Source: Lepus europaeus (taxonomy: Eukaryota; Chordata; Mammalia; Lagomorpha; Leporidae). Taken from it: a stretch of 64,000 bases of DNA. Positions 49,309 through 60,343 of the stretch are shown piece after piece (within the stretch, counting starts at the first letter, position 1; the number at the start of each line of letters is the position of its first letter). The notes beneath the pieces were generated by a model. That model worked only from the letters and a program-made list of their open reading frames with translations, was not told the origin of the DNA and searched no databases. The stretch covers positions 56,382,716-56,446,715 of the forward strand of contig NC_084833.1 in the NCBI RefSeq assembly GCF_033115175.1. The letters are read 5' to 3'. The translations under genes and the position numbers were made by a program.

Positions 49309-49680
49309 AGATATATTTATTTGTTTGAGAGGCAGAGTTAAGGTGGGGGGAGCGAGGGTGAGAGAGAGAGAGAAAGAGAGAGAGAGAGGGAGAGAGAGAG
49401 ATCTTCCATCCGCTGCTTCACTCCCCAAATGGCTACAACAACCAGGACTGGGTCAGGCTGACGCCAGGAGCCAAGAGCTTCATTTAGGTCTCCCACATGG
49501 GTGCATGGACCCAAGCACTTGGGACATCCTCCATTGCTTTCCTGGCACATTAGCAGAGAGCTGGATTGGAGGTAGAGCACCAAGGACTCAAACTGACATT
49601 TGGGACTTGAACTGGTTGCCCATATGGGATGCTGGTGTTGTAGGTTGGGGCTTAGCCCACTGCACCACAGTGTCAGCCCC
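49309..49680 (-). mobile_element. CSINE (old type) with expanded (GA)n
   Basis: ATATTTATTTGTTTGAGAGG, a long GA tract near 49360-49400, to CACCACAGTGTCAGCCCC; tail-to-tail with the preceding copy. Confidence 0.8.
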
Positions 49681-49699
49681 ACTGTTTTCATGTCTGAAT

Positions 49700-50175
49700 G
49701 TCACCTTTCAGCTTCTGTCTAAACAGTATAGCTATCTGCAAAGTTGGTGATCACAGTAAACACATCCTTTTGTGTTCTGCTTTTCATTTAATACCATGAC
49801 ATTTTTCTGTTACACTACCTAGTCTTCATGTTTCCTATTAACAGCTGAAAAGTAATTTATTGTCACCATATACTGTAATTTACTAAGCCATTTTCCTGTG
49901 TATTGTTTTCATATTTTTGTTCTTATTGTATTCTTTACTGTCAGAGACAATGCTGCAATGAGTATTTGTATATATATAGTTTTTTGTCTTCTGTTGAATA
50001 ACTTGTATAGGATAAATTCCCAGGAGTGAGATTGGTAGTTTATTACAGAGTATGAACATTTTTATGATTCATTTTATGTTGCTATATATATTTTTTCCAA
50101 ATGGATTATACCAATTTATGAACCAGCAATAGGTACTATTTCCAGTTTCATTTCAACCTTCCAGACTCAGAGTTT
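49700..50175. mobile_element. Probable old LINE-1 remnant
   Basis: ACAATGCTGCAATGAGTATT and GATAAATTCCCAGGAGTGAG are typical of old L1 tails; AT-rich and decayed. Confidence 0.4.
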
Positions 50176-50551
50176 TTTGTTTGCTTTTATGGATAATTTT
50201 TTTACATGGCATCTAGAGGGAAATCCATAGGATCACAGAGTTTTCAGTATAAAGTAAGAATGATAGGCTAGAAATTTCTTGGACTTTCCTGTGTTGGATA
50301 GATTAAAAAAAAAAAAAACTCATTGTGCTACATGGCAATTGTATGCGTAAAAGATTTTTTTCAGGTAATTATTCAATTTATAAATACTGTACAAATTTTG
50401 ATAGCTTCAATAGTATATATGGCCAACAAAAAGTTGCATTAACACTTGACAAGGGCTTTTGTCACAGCATTGGTTTTTCAGGCTCCCTTTCCTTGCTGTA
50501 GAGAATGGCCTAGTGTCTCCAGGAGGAGTGAGGGTTTACAAATAAGCCAGC

Positions 50552-50705
50552 GAAGCACCTGGTTCCTGCCTTCGGATCAGCGCGATGCGCCGGCCGCAGC
50601 GGCCATTGGAGGGTGAACCAACGGCAAAAAGGAAGACCTTTCTCTCTGTCTCTCTCTCTCACTATCCACTCTGCCTGTCCAAAAAAAAAAAAAAAAAAAA
50701 AAAAA
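50552..50705 (+). mobile_element. CSINE (young), strongly 5'-truncated, with duplication
   Basis: Only the last third (GAAGCACCTGG to CTGCCTGTCC and about 26 A), flanked by ACAAATAAGCCAGC on both sides. Confidence 0.88.
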
Positions 50706-51222
50706 ACAAATAAGCCAGCATTAGCTTCAGGAGCATTGCTGATTGTTAAACAATTAGGAAACTGTACCCATTTTTACGTACAAACAGTCCCAGAGAGGTT
50801 CAGTGCCCTGCCTTAGGTGAGTGACTGAGTGGAAAGCCAGTATCTGAACACTGTCTCAGCCAGTTTGATGCCGGAGTGGAGGTTAGTTAGGGGTGGGAAC
50901 TCAGGGCTTTGGCACCTGTGACCCCTAGATGAGGCAGGTGTGATGGCAAGTTGGCTAGGGTGGGATGGGGAGGGATGGCAGGGGTGGCAGGGGTAAAAGG
51001 CCAGCATCTTCCTGCTTGCAAATCCCCATTCAGCCTTGATTCCAGGTCAGCAGGTCAGGGAGGACAGCACTATGCTGGGCATTGGGGAGCTTCCAGATCT
51101 GCCTTCCTTGTGGTTGGGCCAGCCAGAGTGGATCACTTGGCTAGAAACCCAGGCTCAATCTGAAGTGGAAGCAAGACCTGGACTGGGCCTCTATTCTCCA
51201 TCAGGTTAAAGAGCCCATGGAC

Positions 51223-51285
51223 AGGCCGGCGCCTCGGCTCAATAGGCTAATCCTCCGCCTAGCGGCGCCGGCACACCGGGTTCAA
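51223..51285 (+). mobile_element. CSINE head-only fragment
   Basis: About 60 nt of the tRNA-like head (GGCCGGCGCCTCGGCTCAAT to CACACCGGGTTC) with no body or A-tail. Confidence 0.75.
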
Positions 51286-51709
51286 AGCTGGGGTGATCAT
51301 GAGGCCCCTGGGTCTGGTTCAGTGGCTTTAGCCTGTAGCCCAGCCACACAACTCTCCAGCTCTGCAGGGCATCCTGAACACAGCCACTACTGTCTTGGAC
51401 GGCCCTCTGGCACTAGGCTTCTGCTTCCTAGAAGTTTTGTTGTAAGCAGGGATGGAAAACCCTCCTGCCAATTAACTCAGAATAGCAAAATGTAGAGAGG
51501 AATTCTAGGATATCTAAAAGGAGTTTATCCAGTAATACAAAAAAGAGGAGCTTAAATATTTAAGTTTTAATTTCTTTTTGGAGGATAAAATGGAAGAAAA
51601 ACAGAAGCTTGGCTTCATTTCCTAGTTACATTTTTACACACTGAGTGATATTGAACAAAGAGCATATTCTCTTTGAATTTTTCTTGTCTAACAAAAAATG
51701 ACATTCATT

Positions 51710-51870
51710 CATTTTATAAATATTTATTGAATGCATACTGTGTTTTGGCTGATACATAGGTGCCAGGCAGTGAGGGGCAGGTGCTGTGGTAAACAAGAAA
51801 GATAACTCCTGCCCTAGGACTGTGTCTAAAACAGAAGGTGAACAAGCAGACAAATATATGTAATGTAAAC
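51710..51870 (-). mobile_element. LINE-2 remnant
   Basis: ATTTATTGAATGCATACTGT ... AGGTGCCAGGCAGTG ... AACTCCTGCCCTAGGACT is the reverse L2 end. Confidence 0.55.
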
Positions 51871-52964
51871 ACAATCTTGAAAAGAATGGGTGCTTTCTCA
51901 TTGCCCAGTGTTTTTCCTAAAATGAATACTGTTTGGGTTATGATGTGTTCTATGTGATCCCTACAAAGAATCTTTGAAATTCTTACTCTCAGCATGCTGT
52001 CAAATGACTTGTTCCATCATTCCTTTGCTACTTTAAAGAAATCCAGTAAATATTTCCCTCCCCTCTGATTCAGATGTGGAGTGATGTAAAAAGAATAGGG
52101 CTTGTGCAAGGTAGTGTCACATGTGAGAGTTCTCGTCCTTCCGTATTTTCCTGGATGTTTCATTTAGTCCAGATTTCTCCCTGAGGTCACAAGCTGGTTG
52201 CTGCTGGTATCTTGTGTTTGATTTTTGATGTTTTCTAAATGAAATCAGTTGCTGACATTTAAAAATTCAAATAAAAATATGAATTTTTGGTATTTTGAAA
52301 AATTAAGATTTGGCAACACTGAACCCATGTTCTTTAAGACGGTTACTTCACTCATATAGACATAATAGCCCCTGAAGGCAATTATTTGCTATCCCTGGCT
52401 TAAGTATGATCTCCTAAACTCTATCTCTCCAGAGAGGCAAGAGCCAGGTTATAGTGAAAATCAGTGGATAGAAGAAGGAGGTAGAAAAGGGATCATTTGA
52501 CCTTCCCCTGCATCCTCAAACCAGAAACTCATTGCTTGGGTAGCCCTTTAGTCTTTTACCCTTGGGGAGTTACTTCAATTGCTTACCTAAGACAGTGATG
52601 AAGTACCTGCTTCCTTATATTCTCACCCTACATAGTACTCATGGGTGGTAGAAAGCCTCCTACTGGCCTGAATTCTCAGGATGGTCCTGCAGTTCAATGC
52701 AGCAATTCTCTACAGAGTGATCCATAGACCCTATGGGATCCGTATAATCCTTGCAGGCTGTCTGCAGGATCAAAACAATTTTCAGAATGTTGCTAACATG
52801 TTATGTGATCTTTTCACTGGATTGACATTTATGCTGTGGTATCAAAGCATGGTGATTCACTGCTGGTGATTCAGAGCCAAATGGGAACAAGACATTGTAT
52901 TCTTCACCACTAGGCATTTGCAGGGGAAAAAAAAGCAAGTTTAGGAATGTCTTTGATGGGTTCT

Positions 52965-53400
52965 TCCTTTCCAACTTGGGCGCTACGAGATGGCTCCTGC
53001 AAAGAAGGGTGGCGAGAACAAGAAGGGCCGTTTTGCCATCCACAAAGCGATGACCCGAGAGTCCGCAGTCAACATTCTCAAGCACATCCATGGAATGAGC
53101 TTCAAGAAGCGTGCTCCTTGGGCACTGAAGGAGATCCAGAAGTTTACCAAGAAAGAAATGGGGACCCCAGATATGGGCATTGATGCCAAACTCAACAAAG
53201 CTTTCTGGGCCAAAGGAGTAAGGAACGTCCCATACTGCATCCACATGAGCTTTTCAGAAAACGTAGTTAAGATGAAGATTTACCAAACAAGCTCCACCGT
53301 GGTTACCTATGTACCTGTCACCACTTTCAAATATCTACAGTCACTATGGATGAGAACCAACTGCTGATTAACGTTAAAAAACTGCAAAAAAAAAAAAAAA
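52965..53400 (+). pseudogene. RPL31: RPL31 processed pseudogene
   Basis: Intronless copy of the RPL31 mRNA: a 5'UTR remnant (CTTTCCAACTTGGGCGC), ATG at 52990, [20 protein letters not shown] onwards without a stop for 125 codons, and a poly(A) tract at about 53385-53400. The first ~80 residues follow L31; from about 53240 the frame is lost (the KRNEDED region is shifted), and a second indel near 53340 changes the C-terminus. Tail and lack of introns show LINE-1 retrotransposition; it lies inside an older hAT element. Confidence 0.9.
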
Positions 53401-53670
53401 TCATTGATAAAGCAGTATGATTTTTTATTAAATCTCAGTTCTTGAATATGCATCTCTTTAATATTCTGTGTGAAGAATTTGAAAGCATGCAAAAATTACT
53501 TGTGCTGTTTATCAAAGTGGGAAGTTGCATTTGTGATATTACTTGAGGTGCAAGCTAATGGGGCTTTTTTTTTTTTTCATGGAAGATCAATTTTACATGA
53601 AAAAACAATTGGTAGACAAACTGTGGCTTCAGAGTTTAACAGATTTTTTTTCCCCAAAATAAAGTGACAA

Positions 53671-54010
53671 GCCGGTGCTGTGGCTCAATAGGCTAATCCT
53701 CCGCCTTGTGGCACCGGCACACCGGGTTCTAGTCCCGGTCGGGGCACCAGATTCTGTCCCGGTTGCCCCTCTTCCAGGCCAGCTCTCTGCTGTGGCCCGG
53801 GAGTGCAGTGGAGGATGGCCCAAGTGCTTGGGCCCTGCACCCCATGGGAGACCAGGATAAACACCTGGCTCCTGCCTTCAGATCAGTGTGGTGCACCGAC
53901 CGCAGTGCGCCGGCCGCGGCGGCCATTGGAGGGTGAACCAACGGCAAAAGGAAGACCTTTCTCGCTGTCTCTCTCACTGTCCACTCTGCCTGTCAAAAAA
54001 AAAAAAAAAA
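53671..54010 (+). mobile_element. CSINE (young) inside the hAT element
   Basis: AGCCGGTGCTGTGGCTCAAT head to CTGCCTGTC and A-run; AAAGTGACA on both sides. Confidence 0.9.
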
Positions 54011-54353
54011 AGTGACAGTATTTGTTGCCAATGATAAAATTCAAGCTTTCAAACAAAAATTAGAATTCTGCTTCTGAGTTTGAAGGCTTGCTAGAACTTA
54101 AAGAATTTTCTGATGAGGTTAGAATTAATATTAAAAGTATGATTTTCAATATTTGGAACAACTACATTGGTCATTGAAAATAAAATACAGTTATACAAAA
54201 TTCTAAAATTGTATAATTATAAAGTTAAACAAAAGAGCAGTTCAAAATATAATAGAGATTAGTGGGTTTTAAAGTGCATCAGAGTAAAAGATTTCAGATT
54301 GACATAGTTTCAGATTCCATGTTACAACTAACGTTTAAAAAACTACCACTTAG

Positions 54354-54672
54354 GGGCCGGTGCCATGGCTCACTTGGTTAATCCTCCGTCTACGGTGCCA
54401 GCATCCCATATGGGCGCCGGGTTCTAGTCCCGGTTGCTCCTCTTCCAGTCCAGCTCTCTGCTGTGGCCCGGGAGGGCAGTGGAAGATGGCCCAAGTGCTT
54501 GGGCCCCTGCACCCACATGAGAGACCAGGAAGAAGCACCTGGCTCCTGGGTTCAGATTGGCACAGCGCCAGCTGAGGCAGCCATTTTGGGGGTGAACTAA
54601 CGGAAAGAAGACCTTTCCTGTCTCTCTCTTTCACTGTCTATAACTCTGCCTGTCAAAAAAAAAAAAAAAAAG
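54354..54672 (+). mobile_element. CSINE inside the hAT element
   Basis: GGGGCCGGTGCCATGGCTCA to CTGCCTGTC and A-run; flanking AAACTAC-like duplication. Confidence 0.85.
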
Positions 54673-55035
54673 AAAGAAACTACTGCTTAATGAATTTTGG
54701 TATAGTATTTAAGAAGAATATCCACAGTTATCTGCTAAGGCTATTAAAATCCTCCTGTCTTTTCCAACTCTATATCTGTGTGAGGCTGCATTTTCTTTGT
54801 ATACTATAATCAAAACAAATATCAGATTGGCTGCAGAAGCAAGTATAGGAATTCAGGTGTCTTCTGCTGAATCAGACATTAAAGAGACTTGCAAATATGA
54901 AAAACAATGTTGCTGTTCTCACTAAATTTATTTTTTGAAAATAGTTACTTTTTCCTAAAAGTATGTTATTCATGTTACCATGTAACAAGTTTATTATTTT
55001 TAAAAAATGGAATTATTTTACATTTTGTTTCAATT

Positions 55036-55360
55036 TTTAAAAATATTTATTTACTTATTTGAAAGAGTCACAGAGAAAGAGGAGAGACAGAGAGAGATCT
55101 TCCATCTGCAGGTTCACACTCCAAAATGGCCACAATGACCAGGGCTGGGCCAGGCCATAGGCAGGAGCCAGGAGCTTCCTCCAGGTCTCTCACATGGGTG
55201 CAGGGCTCAAGGACTTTGGGCCATCTTCCTCTGCCTTCCCAGGCTCATTAGCAGGGCGCTGGATTGGAAGTGGAATAGCTGATACTCGAACCAGTGCCCA
55301 TATGTGATGCCAGCACTGCAGGCCGTGGCTTACCCTGCTATGCTACAACACTGGTCCCCT
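55036..55360 (-). mobile_element. CSINE (old type) inside the hAT element
   Basis: AATATTTATTTACTTATTTG to CAACACTGGTCCCC. Confidence 0.8.
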
Positions 55361-55451
55361 CAGTTTCACTTTCTAATCTAAATATCAGTAGCTTTTACTT
55401 GCATAAACAAAATCTCTTGAGAGTTTTCAGTCATTTAAAAAATATAAAGGG

Positions 55452-55772
55452 AGGGACCAGTGCTGTGGCACAGCAAGTTAAACCTTGGCCTGCAGTGCTG
55501 GTATCCCATAAGGGCACTGGTTTGAGACCTGGCTGCCCCACTTCCGGTCCAGCTCTCTGCTGTGGCCTGGGAAAGCAGTGGAGGATGGCCCAAGTGCTTG
55601 GGCCCCTGCACCTGCATGGGAGACCTGGAAGAAGCTCCTGGCTCCTAGCTTTGATCAGCACAGCTCTGACTGTTGCAGCCAGTTGGGGAGTGATCCAGCA
55701 GATGGAAGACCTCTCTCTCTGTCTCTACGTCTCTCTGTAACTCTTTCAAATAAATAAATCTTTAAAAAAAAT
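55452..55772 (+). mobile_element. CSINE (old type) inside the hAT element
   Basis: AGGGACCAGTGCTGTGGCAC to CTTTCAAATAAATAAATC and A-run; AAAAAATATAAAGGG flanks both sides. Confidence 0.87.
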
Positions 55773-56121
55773 AAAAAATATAAAGGGGTTCCAAGACTAA
55801 AAAAGTTTAAGAACACTGATCCAATGCACTAAGCTCAGTGATACTTGAACTCAACTTCCAGTAAAGTCTACTCTCACCTTTACTGGGGCTGCTTCTGTGG
55901 CTATAACTGCCGCTAGAGCCCCAGAAGGAATCCGACATGAAAGTTAACCCATTACTTTAGGTAGCGGCGCCTTTCTGGGCCCCAAACAGCACAGCCTTCT
56001 CAGCCTTATCATGCTTTCTGCTTGACAGGTCTGCCTCCCAAAGGATAGGCTGGAGTGAAATTGTTCTCGAACTTGTACATTGCAATCCAGATTTGAATTC
56101 AATACTTTTTATTTTGCTTCT

Positions 56122-56460
56122 TTAAAAAAAAAAGATTTATTATTTATTTATTTGAAAGTCAGAGCTACACAGAGAGAGGAGAGGCAGAGAGAGAGAGAAA
56201 AATCTTCCATCTGCTGGTTCACTACCAAATTGGCCACAGTGGCTGGAACTGCGCCGATCCAAAGCCAGGAGCTAGGAACTTCCTCTGGGTCTCCCACGTG
56301 GGTACAGGGGCCCAAGGACTTGGGCCATCTTCCACTGCTTCCCCAGGCCACAGCAGAGAGCTGGATTGGAAGAGGAGCAGCTGGGCCTCGAACCGGTACC
56401 CATATGGGATGCCGGTGCTTCAGGCCAGAGCGTTAACCAGCTGTGCCACAGTGCTGGCCT
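56122..56460 (-). mobile_element. CSINE (old type)
   Basis: AAGATTTATTATTTATTTAT to GCCACAGTGCTGGCC; TTTATTTTG on both sides. Confidence 0.83.
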
Positions 56461-56526
56461 CTTTATTTTGTTTCTTAAATAAGTACAAATATAAAACCAA
56501 GTAAGACTTTGGTTTGCTTTTAGCCT

Positions 56527-56603
56527 TTTTTTTTTTTTTTTTTTTTGACAGGCAGAGTGGACAGTGAGAGAGAAAGACAGGGAGAAAGGTCTTCCTTTAC
56601 CGT
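56527..56603 (-). mobile_element. CSINE (young), only the tail third
   Basis: Poly-T, GACAGGCAGAGTGGACAG to TTCCTTTACCG, then the flank resumes; TTAGCCTTT repeats on both sides. Confidence 0.8.
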
Positions 56604-57284
56604 TAGCCTTTCTAAAATTATAAAACTGAGTATAGTTTACAAATTATAATTACAAAGCCAGGACTCAAAATTAGTGGTGTTAATTTCATATGTAGGTGAT
56701 GTTTTGCTAAACTAAATTGCCACTGTAACCTAAATGTGGTGCTCACTATTATGGCTAAGTTGGGCAAACTTCTGAATGATGGCTTCATTTACCCACTTCC
56801 TTCCTCTATTCCAAAGGCTGGAAACTTGGAATAGTGTCATTTAGACTTCACTCGTCAAGAATGCATCATTTATGTAGTAAGTGTGCACCTCTCCTTGTTA
56901 ACCTGAGTCAAGTAATGCTGCTGGATGTGAACTAGATCCTAAACTTTTAACACTGCCTCTGAAATCTTAGTGTGGTCTAAATGTAGATGATCCTTAATAT
57001 ATTTATACCTTAAAACTCTGTTATCGGAATGAAACACCAATTTTTAAAATTATTGGAGAGAACTTAGGAAATTATGTGTGGACTCTGCTTAAGTACATTT
57101 CAGTAGTTCAGTTATTTAAGTACATTACAGTAGTGGAGTCTGGAATCAGACTGACCCGGGATTGAATTTGAACTTTTACTGGCTGGCTGTGCATTATCCA
57201 ACCACTCTGAGCCTCACTTTCCTGCACCTGTCCCTCAAGTTTATGTTTAGTAAAAGTAACATAATCTCTCTCTTTTTTTAAATT

Positions 57285-57651
57285 TTTTTTTTATTTTTTA
57301 CTTTTTTTTTTATTTTATTTTTGACAGGCAGAGTGGACAGTGAGAGAGAGAGACAGAGAGAAAGGTCTTCCTTTGCTGTTGGTTCACCCTCCAATGGCCG
57401 CTGCAGCTGGTGCACTGCGGCCGGCGCACCGCGCTGATCCGATGGCAGGAGCCAGGTGCTTCTCCTGGTCTCCCATGGGGTGCAGGGCCCAAGCACTTGG
57501 GCCATCCTCCACTGCACTCCCGGGCCACAGCAGAGAGCTGGCCTGAAAGAGGGGCAACCGGGACAGAATCCGGAGCCCCGACCGGGAGTAGAACCCGGTG
57601 TGCCGGCGCCGCAAGGCGGAGGATTAGCCTGTTGAGCCACGGCGCCGGCCG
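57285..57651 (-). mobile_element. CSINE (young), nested
   Basis: T-rich tail, GACAGGCAGAGTGGACAG, near-consensus body to CACGGCGCCGGCCG; ATAATCTCTCT on both sides. Inserted into the left flank of the older CSINE to its right. Confidence 0.9.
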
Positions 57652-57689
57652 ATAATCTCTCTTTTTTTTTAAAAAAACTTTTCATCTTT

Positions 57690-58040
57690 TTTTTTTTTAA
57701 AGATTTATTTATTTATTCGAAAGTCAGAGTTACACAGAGAAAGGAGAGGCAGAGAGAGAGAGAGAGACAGAGAGAGAGAGAAAGAGAAAGGTCTTCCATC
57801 CGATGGTTCACTTTCCAGATGGTCACAACGGCCGGATCCGAAGCCAGGAGCCAGGAGCTTCTTCCGGGTCTCCCACGCGGGTGTAGGGGCCAAGGACTTG
57901 GGCCATCTTCTACTGCTTTCCCAGGCCACAGCAGAGAGCTGGATCAGAAGAGGAGCAGTCGGGATCAGAACTGGTGCTCCTATGGGATGCTGGCGCTTCA
58001 GGCCAGGGCATTAACCCGCTGAACCACAGCGCTGGCCCCA
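57690..58040 (-). mobile_element. CSINE (old type), inserted in a MIR
   Basis: AAAGATTTATTTATTTATTC to CCACAGCGCTGGCCCCA. A perfect 22-bp duplication beginning TAGTAAAAGTAACATAAT lies at 57248-57269 and 58041-58062, so the young CSINE entered later. Confidence 0.9.
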
Positions 58041-58409
58041 TAGTAAAAGTAACATAATCTCTGTCTCAAAGGGTGATTGTGAGGATTGACATAAAATATA
58101 TAAAGTACTTGGCATAAAATTTGCACTTAATAAATTTTCTTTTCCAAATGAAAATCTTCAATCAGACTTGTGTACCAAGTAGGGAGAGGCCACAAGCTTT
58201 ATTTCCAAAAACAAACCAAACCCATGCGAAACATAACCTAGCAAACACCTCCAGGCTTTTTCTACAGCAGAGATGCAGTTTGTAGGTGGGGCGTGAACCT
58301 CCAGCTCTGAGGAGGGACATGGCCCAGGCTTCTGAGGCCTCACTGGCCTGTCAATGAACTTCCTCTATCTGAAAGAAACATACCACCCTGCTTTATGCTT
58401 CATTTACAG

Positions 58410-58689
58410 GGAGTGGAGCTTGCTCGCTCTACACGCTGCTTCACGCCTGAGGATATCAATGGAAAAGCCCCAGGCACAGATGAGTGGCAGCCCTTGGCTG
58501 ACCAGAAACACAGCTCTCAGAATGGACAGAAGGAGGCCGTGGTACTGACCTGCTCATTGTGCCGACAGGACCTGCGACAAGTGGGCTCTCGACTTCTACC
58601 CTGCCAGCATTTGCTCTGTAAGGACTGTTTCCAGGGCCTGATCCAGGAACTGAGGCACGTAGCCACAGCTCATGGGTCTGTCCCAGGTG
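58410..58689 (+). CDS. TRIM66: TRIM66 5' exon encoding the first half of a RING finger (partial gene)
   Basis: Acceptor TTTACAG ends at 58409 and donor GTAAGT starts at 58690; 280 nt open in one frame. Residues 48-73 of the exon give C-x2-C-x13-C-x-H-x2-C-x2-C, the first six ligands of a C3HC4 RING, with L-P-C-Q-H-L-L-C typical of TRIM proteins. The remaining ligands must be in a later exon. Position and strand relative to RPL27A and DENND2B match TRIM66, a TIF1-family protein (B-boxes, coiled coil, PHD-bromodomain) that reads histones, notably in the germline. No start codon is in frame in this exon; the first exon is not placed, and no further TRIM66 exon was recognised to 64 kb. Confidence 0.7.
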
Positions 58690-59414
58690 GTAAGTACAAA
58701 AGCACCATAAGGTCACCTCCTTGTGCAAATCAGGCATCTTCCTCTTTTACAGGAACTGAATTTCAGGTGCATAAAGAATCAGAATTTAAGTGCCCAAAGG
58801 GCACTCACTGTTGAAAGCAAATCTTTGGGGGAATCAATGAAACAAACGCAATCCTCCTGATACCTAATATATGTTTTGCAAACTGGGACTTTTCATGTTT
58901 GGGATTTGCTTAAATTGGTGACAGATTAAGAAGCCCAGATTGGTTCAAAGCTTGGCTGATTTGTGAAATGGAGAGGATGTGTCCTGACTCCCCAGATCTT
59001 CGAGGTGGAGGGAGAATGGCTGGCCTCCCCATGTTGGTCAGGAACATATTCTGAACAGGATCACGCTGACTAGTGAACTGTTCACGATGGAAGCTGCTGC
59101 CCAGCAGGGGAGAGCATGTGTCTTGCTCCTGAATGTCAGGTTTCCTAGGAAACAATCGCATGGAGAACTGTGAAGTCCTTGGTGACAGGAGACAATTCCC
59201 TTCATTTCAGTATTGTAGCACAGGGCATGTAACAGAGGTACAGTGTGTATCCATTGAATTAAACTGTACAATGATAAAGTCAACTGCATGGCAATACTTG
59301 GAAGCATCATTATTGATTTTTGTTTGTTTGTTTTGCCCTCCACAGTATTTCTAAAGTGATTTGTAGCACAGATCTAGGCTCTCTTTGAGGCTTTGCAGTT
59401 AAGAGTAGGCTTTT

Positions 59415-59724
59415 GGCTGGCGCTGCGGCTCATTTGGCTAATCCTCCTCCTGTGGCGTCGGTACCCCGGGTTCTAGTCCCGGTTGGGGCTCTGGATTCTG
59501 TCCCGGTTGCTCCTCTTCCAGTCCAGCTCTCTGCTGTGGCCTGGGAGGGCAGTGGAGGATGGCCCAAGTGTTTGGGCCCTGCACCCGCATGGGAGACCAG
59601 GAGGAAGCACCTGGCTCCTGGCTTCAGATCGGCGCAGTGCTGGCCATGGCAGCCATTTTGGGGGTGAACCAAGGGAAGGAAGACCTTTCTCTCTGTCTCT
59701 CTCTCACTGTCTAACTCTGCCTGT

Positions 59725-59756
<32 letters not shown>
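59415..59756 (+). mobile_element. CSINE (young) with 31-nt A-tail
   Basis: GGCTGGCGCTGCGGCTCATT to CTGCCTGTC and a long A-run; AGAGTAGGCTTTT on both sides. Confidence 0.9.
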
Positions 59757-59760
<4 letters not shown>

Positions 59761-60010
59761 TAGGCTTTTAATCTGGAGTTAGAGCCCCCTGAACCCATGG
59801 ATGGGCTACTTAACCTCTCTGAGTCTGATTAGAGTTTGGAGCACAGAAAATATGCAATCTACTTTAATTTTTCATGTTAATGTATGATTTTTAAGTTTAT
59901 AACTTAAACTTAGTTCTTCATTAAAGCCTTTAATTTTAATTTATAGATCTTATTCTACTTATAGATGGAGTGCATTTCAACAATGACTTTAGGGCCTTTG
60001 ATGACTGAAC

Positions 60011-60343
60011 TTTTTTTTTTTTTTTTGACAGGCAGAGTGGACAATGAGAGAGAGAGAGAGGGAGAGATAGGTCTTCCTTTGCCGTTGGTTCACCCTCCAA
60101 TGGCCGCCGTGGCCAGCACACCGTGCTGATCCGAAGCCAGGAGCCAGGTGCTTCTCCTGGTCTCCCATGGGGTGCAGGGCCCAAGCACTTGGGCCATCCT
60201 CCACTGCACTCCTGGGCCATAGCAGAGAGCTGGCCTGGAAGAGGGGCAACCAGGACAGAATCCGGCGCCCCCACCAGGACTAGAACCCGGTGTGCCGGCG
60301 CCGCAAGGCGGAGGATTAGCCTGTTGAGCCACGGCGCTGGCCT
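60011..60343 (-). mobile_element. CSINE (young)
   Basis: Poly-T, GACAGGCAGAGTGGACAA to CCACGGCGCTGGCC; CTGAACTT on both sides. Confidence 0.9.

Larger units (their letters stand above)
47300..52690. other. Presumed 5' region of TRIM66, repeat-rich
   Basis: CSINEs at 48.06, 49.04, 49.31, 50.55 and 51.22 kb, L1-like and L2 remnants. 47.5-48.0, 48.4-49.0 and 51.9-52.7 kb show nothing I can name. No exon recognised. Confidence 0.6.
52700..55818 (+). mobile_element. Fossil hAT DNA transposon (Tip100/Zaphod-like), interrupted
   Basis: The ends start CAGCAATTCT and, in reverse complement, CAGTGTTCTT, as in hAT termini. They are flanked by an imperfect 8-bp duplication (GTTCAATG before, ATCCAATG after; 6 of 8). 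At about 54760-54910 a decayed reading gives FPTLYLCEAAFSLYTIIKT, the hAT transposase C-terminal dimerisation motif. The element is broken by an RPL31 retrocopy and four CSINEs; about 1.4 kb is its own. The family name is from memory; inactive. Confidence 0.6.
57140..58140 (+). mobile_element. MIR interrupted by two nested CSINEs
   Basis: Left part (57140-57269) has TGACCCGGGATTGAATTTGA and CTGAGCCTCACTTTCCTGC; right part (58041-58140) has GGGTGATTGTGAGGATTGAC and AGTACTTGGCATAAAATTTG. Together they form a MIR split by about 0.79 kb of CSINE insertions. Confidence 0.7.

Noticed and set aside
53629-53823. tRNA gene suggested by GGTTCTAGTCCCGG-like B-box sequences
   Set aside because: These are the tRNA-derived heads of CSINEs, lacking a cloverleaf or anticodon arm.
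55860-56080. Non-repeat block just after the hAT element with a possible minus-strand KAEKAVLFGAQKGAAT reading, considered as a retropseudogene
   Set aside because: No parent gene was recognised and there is no poly(A) tail or duplication; left unassigned.
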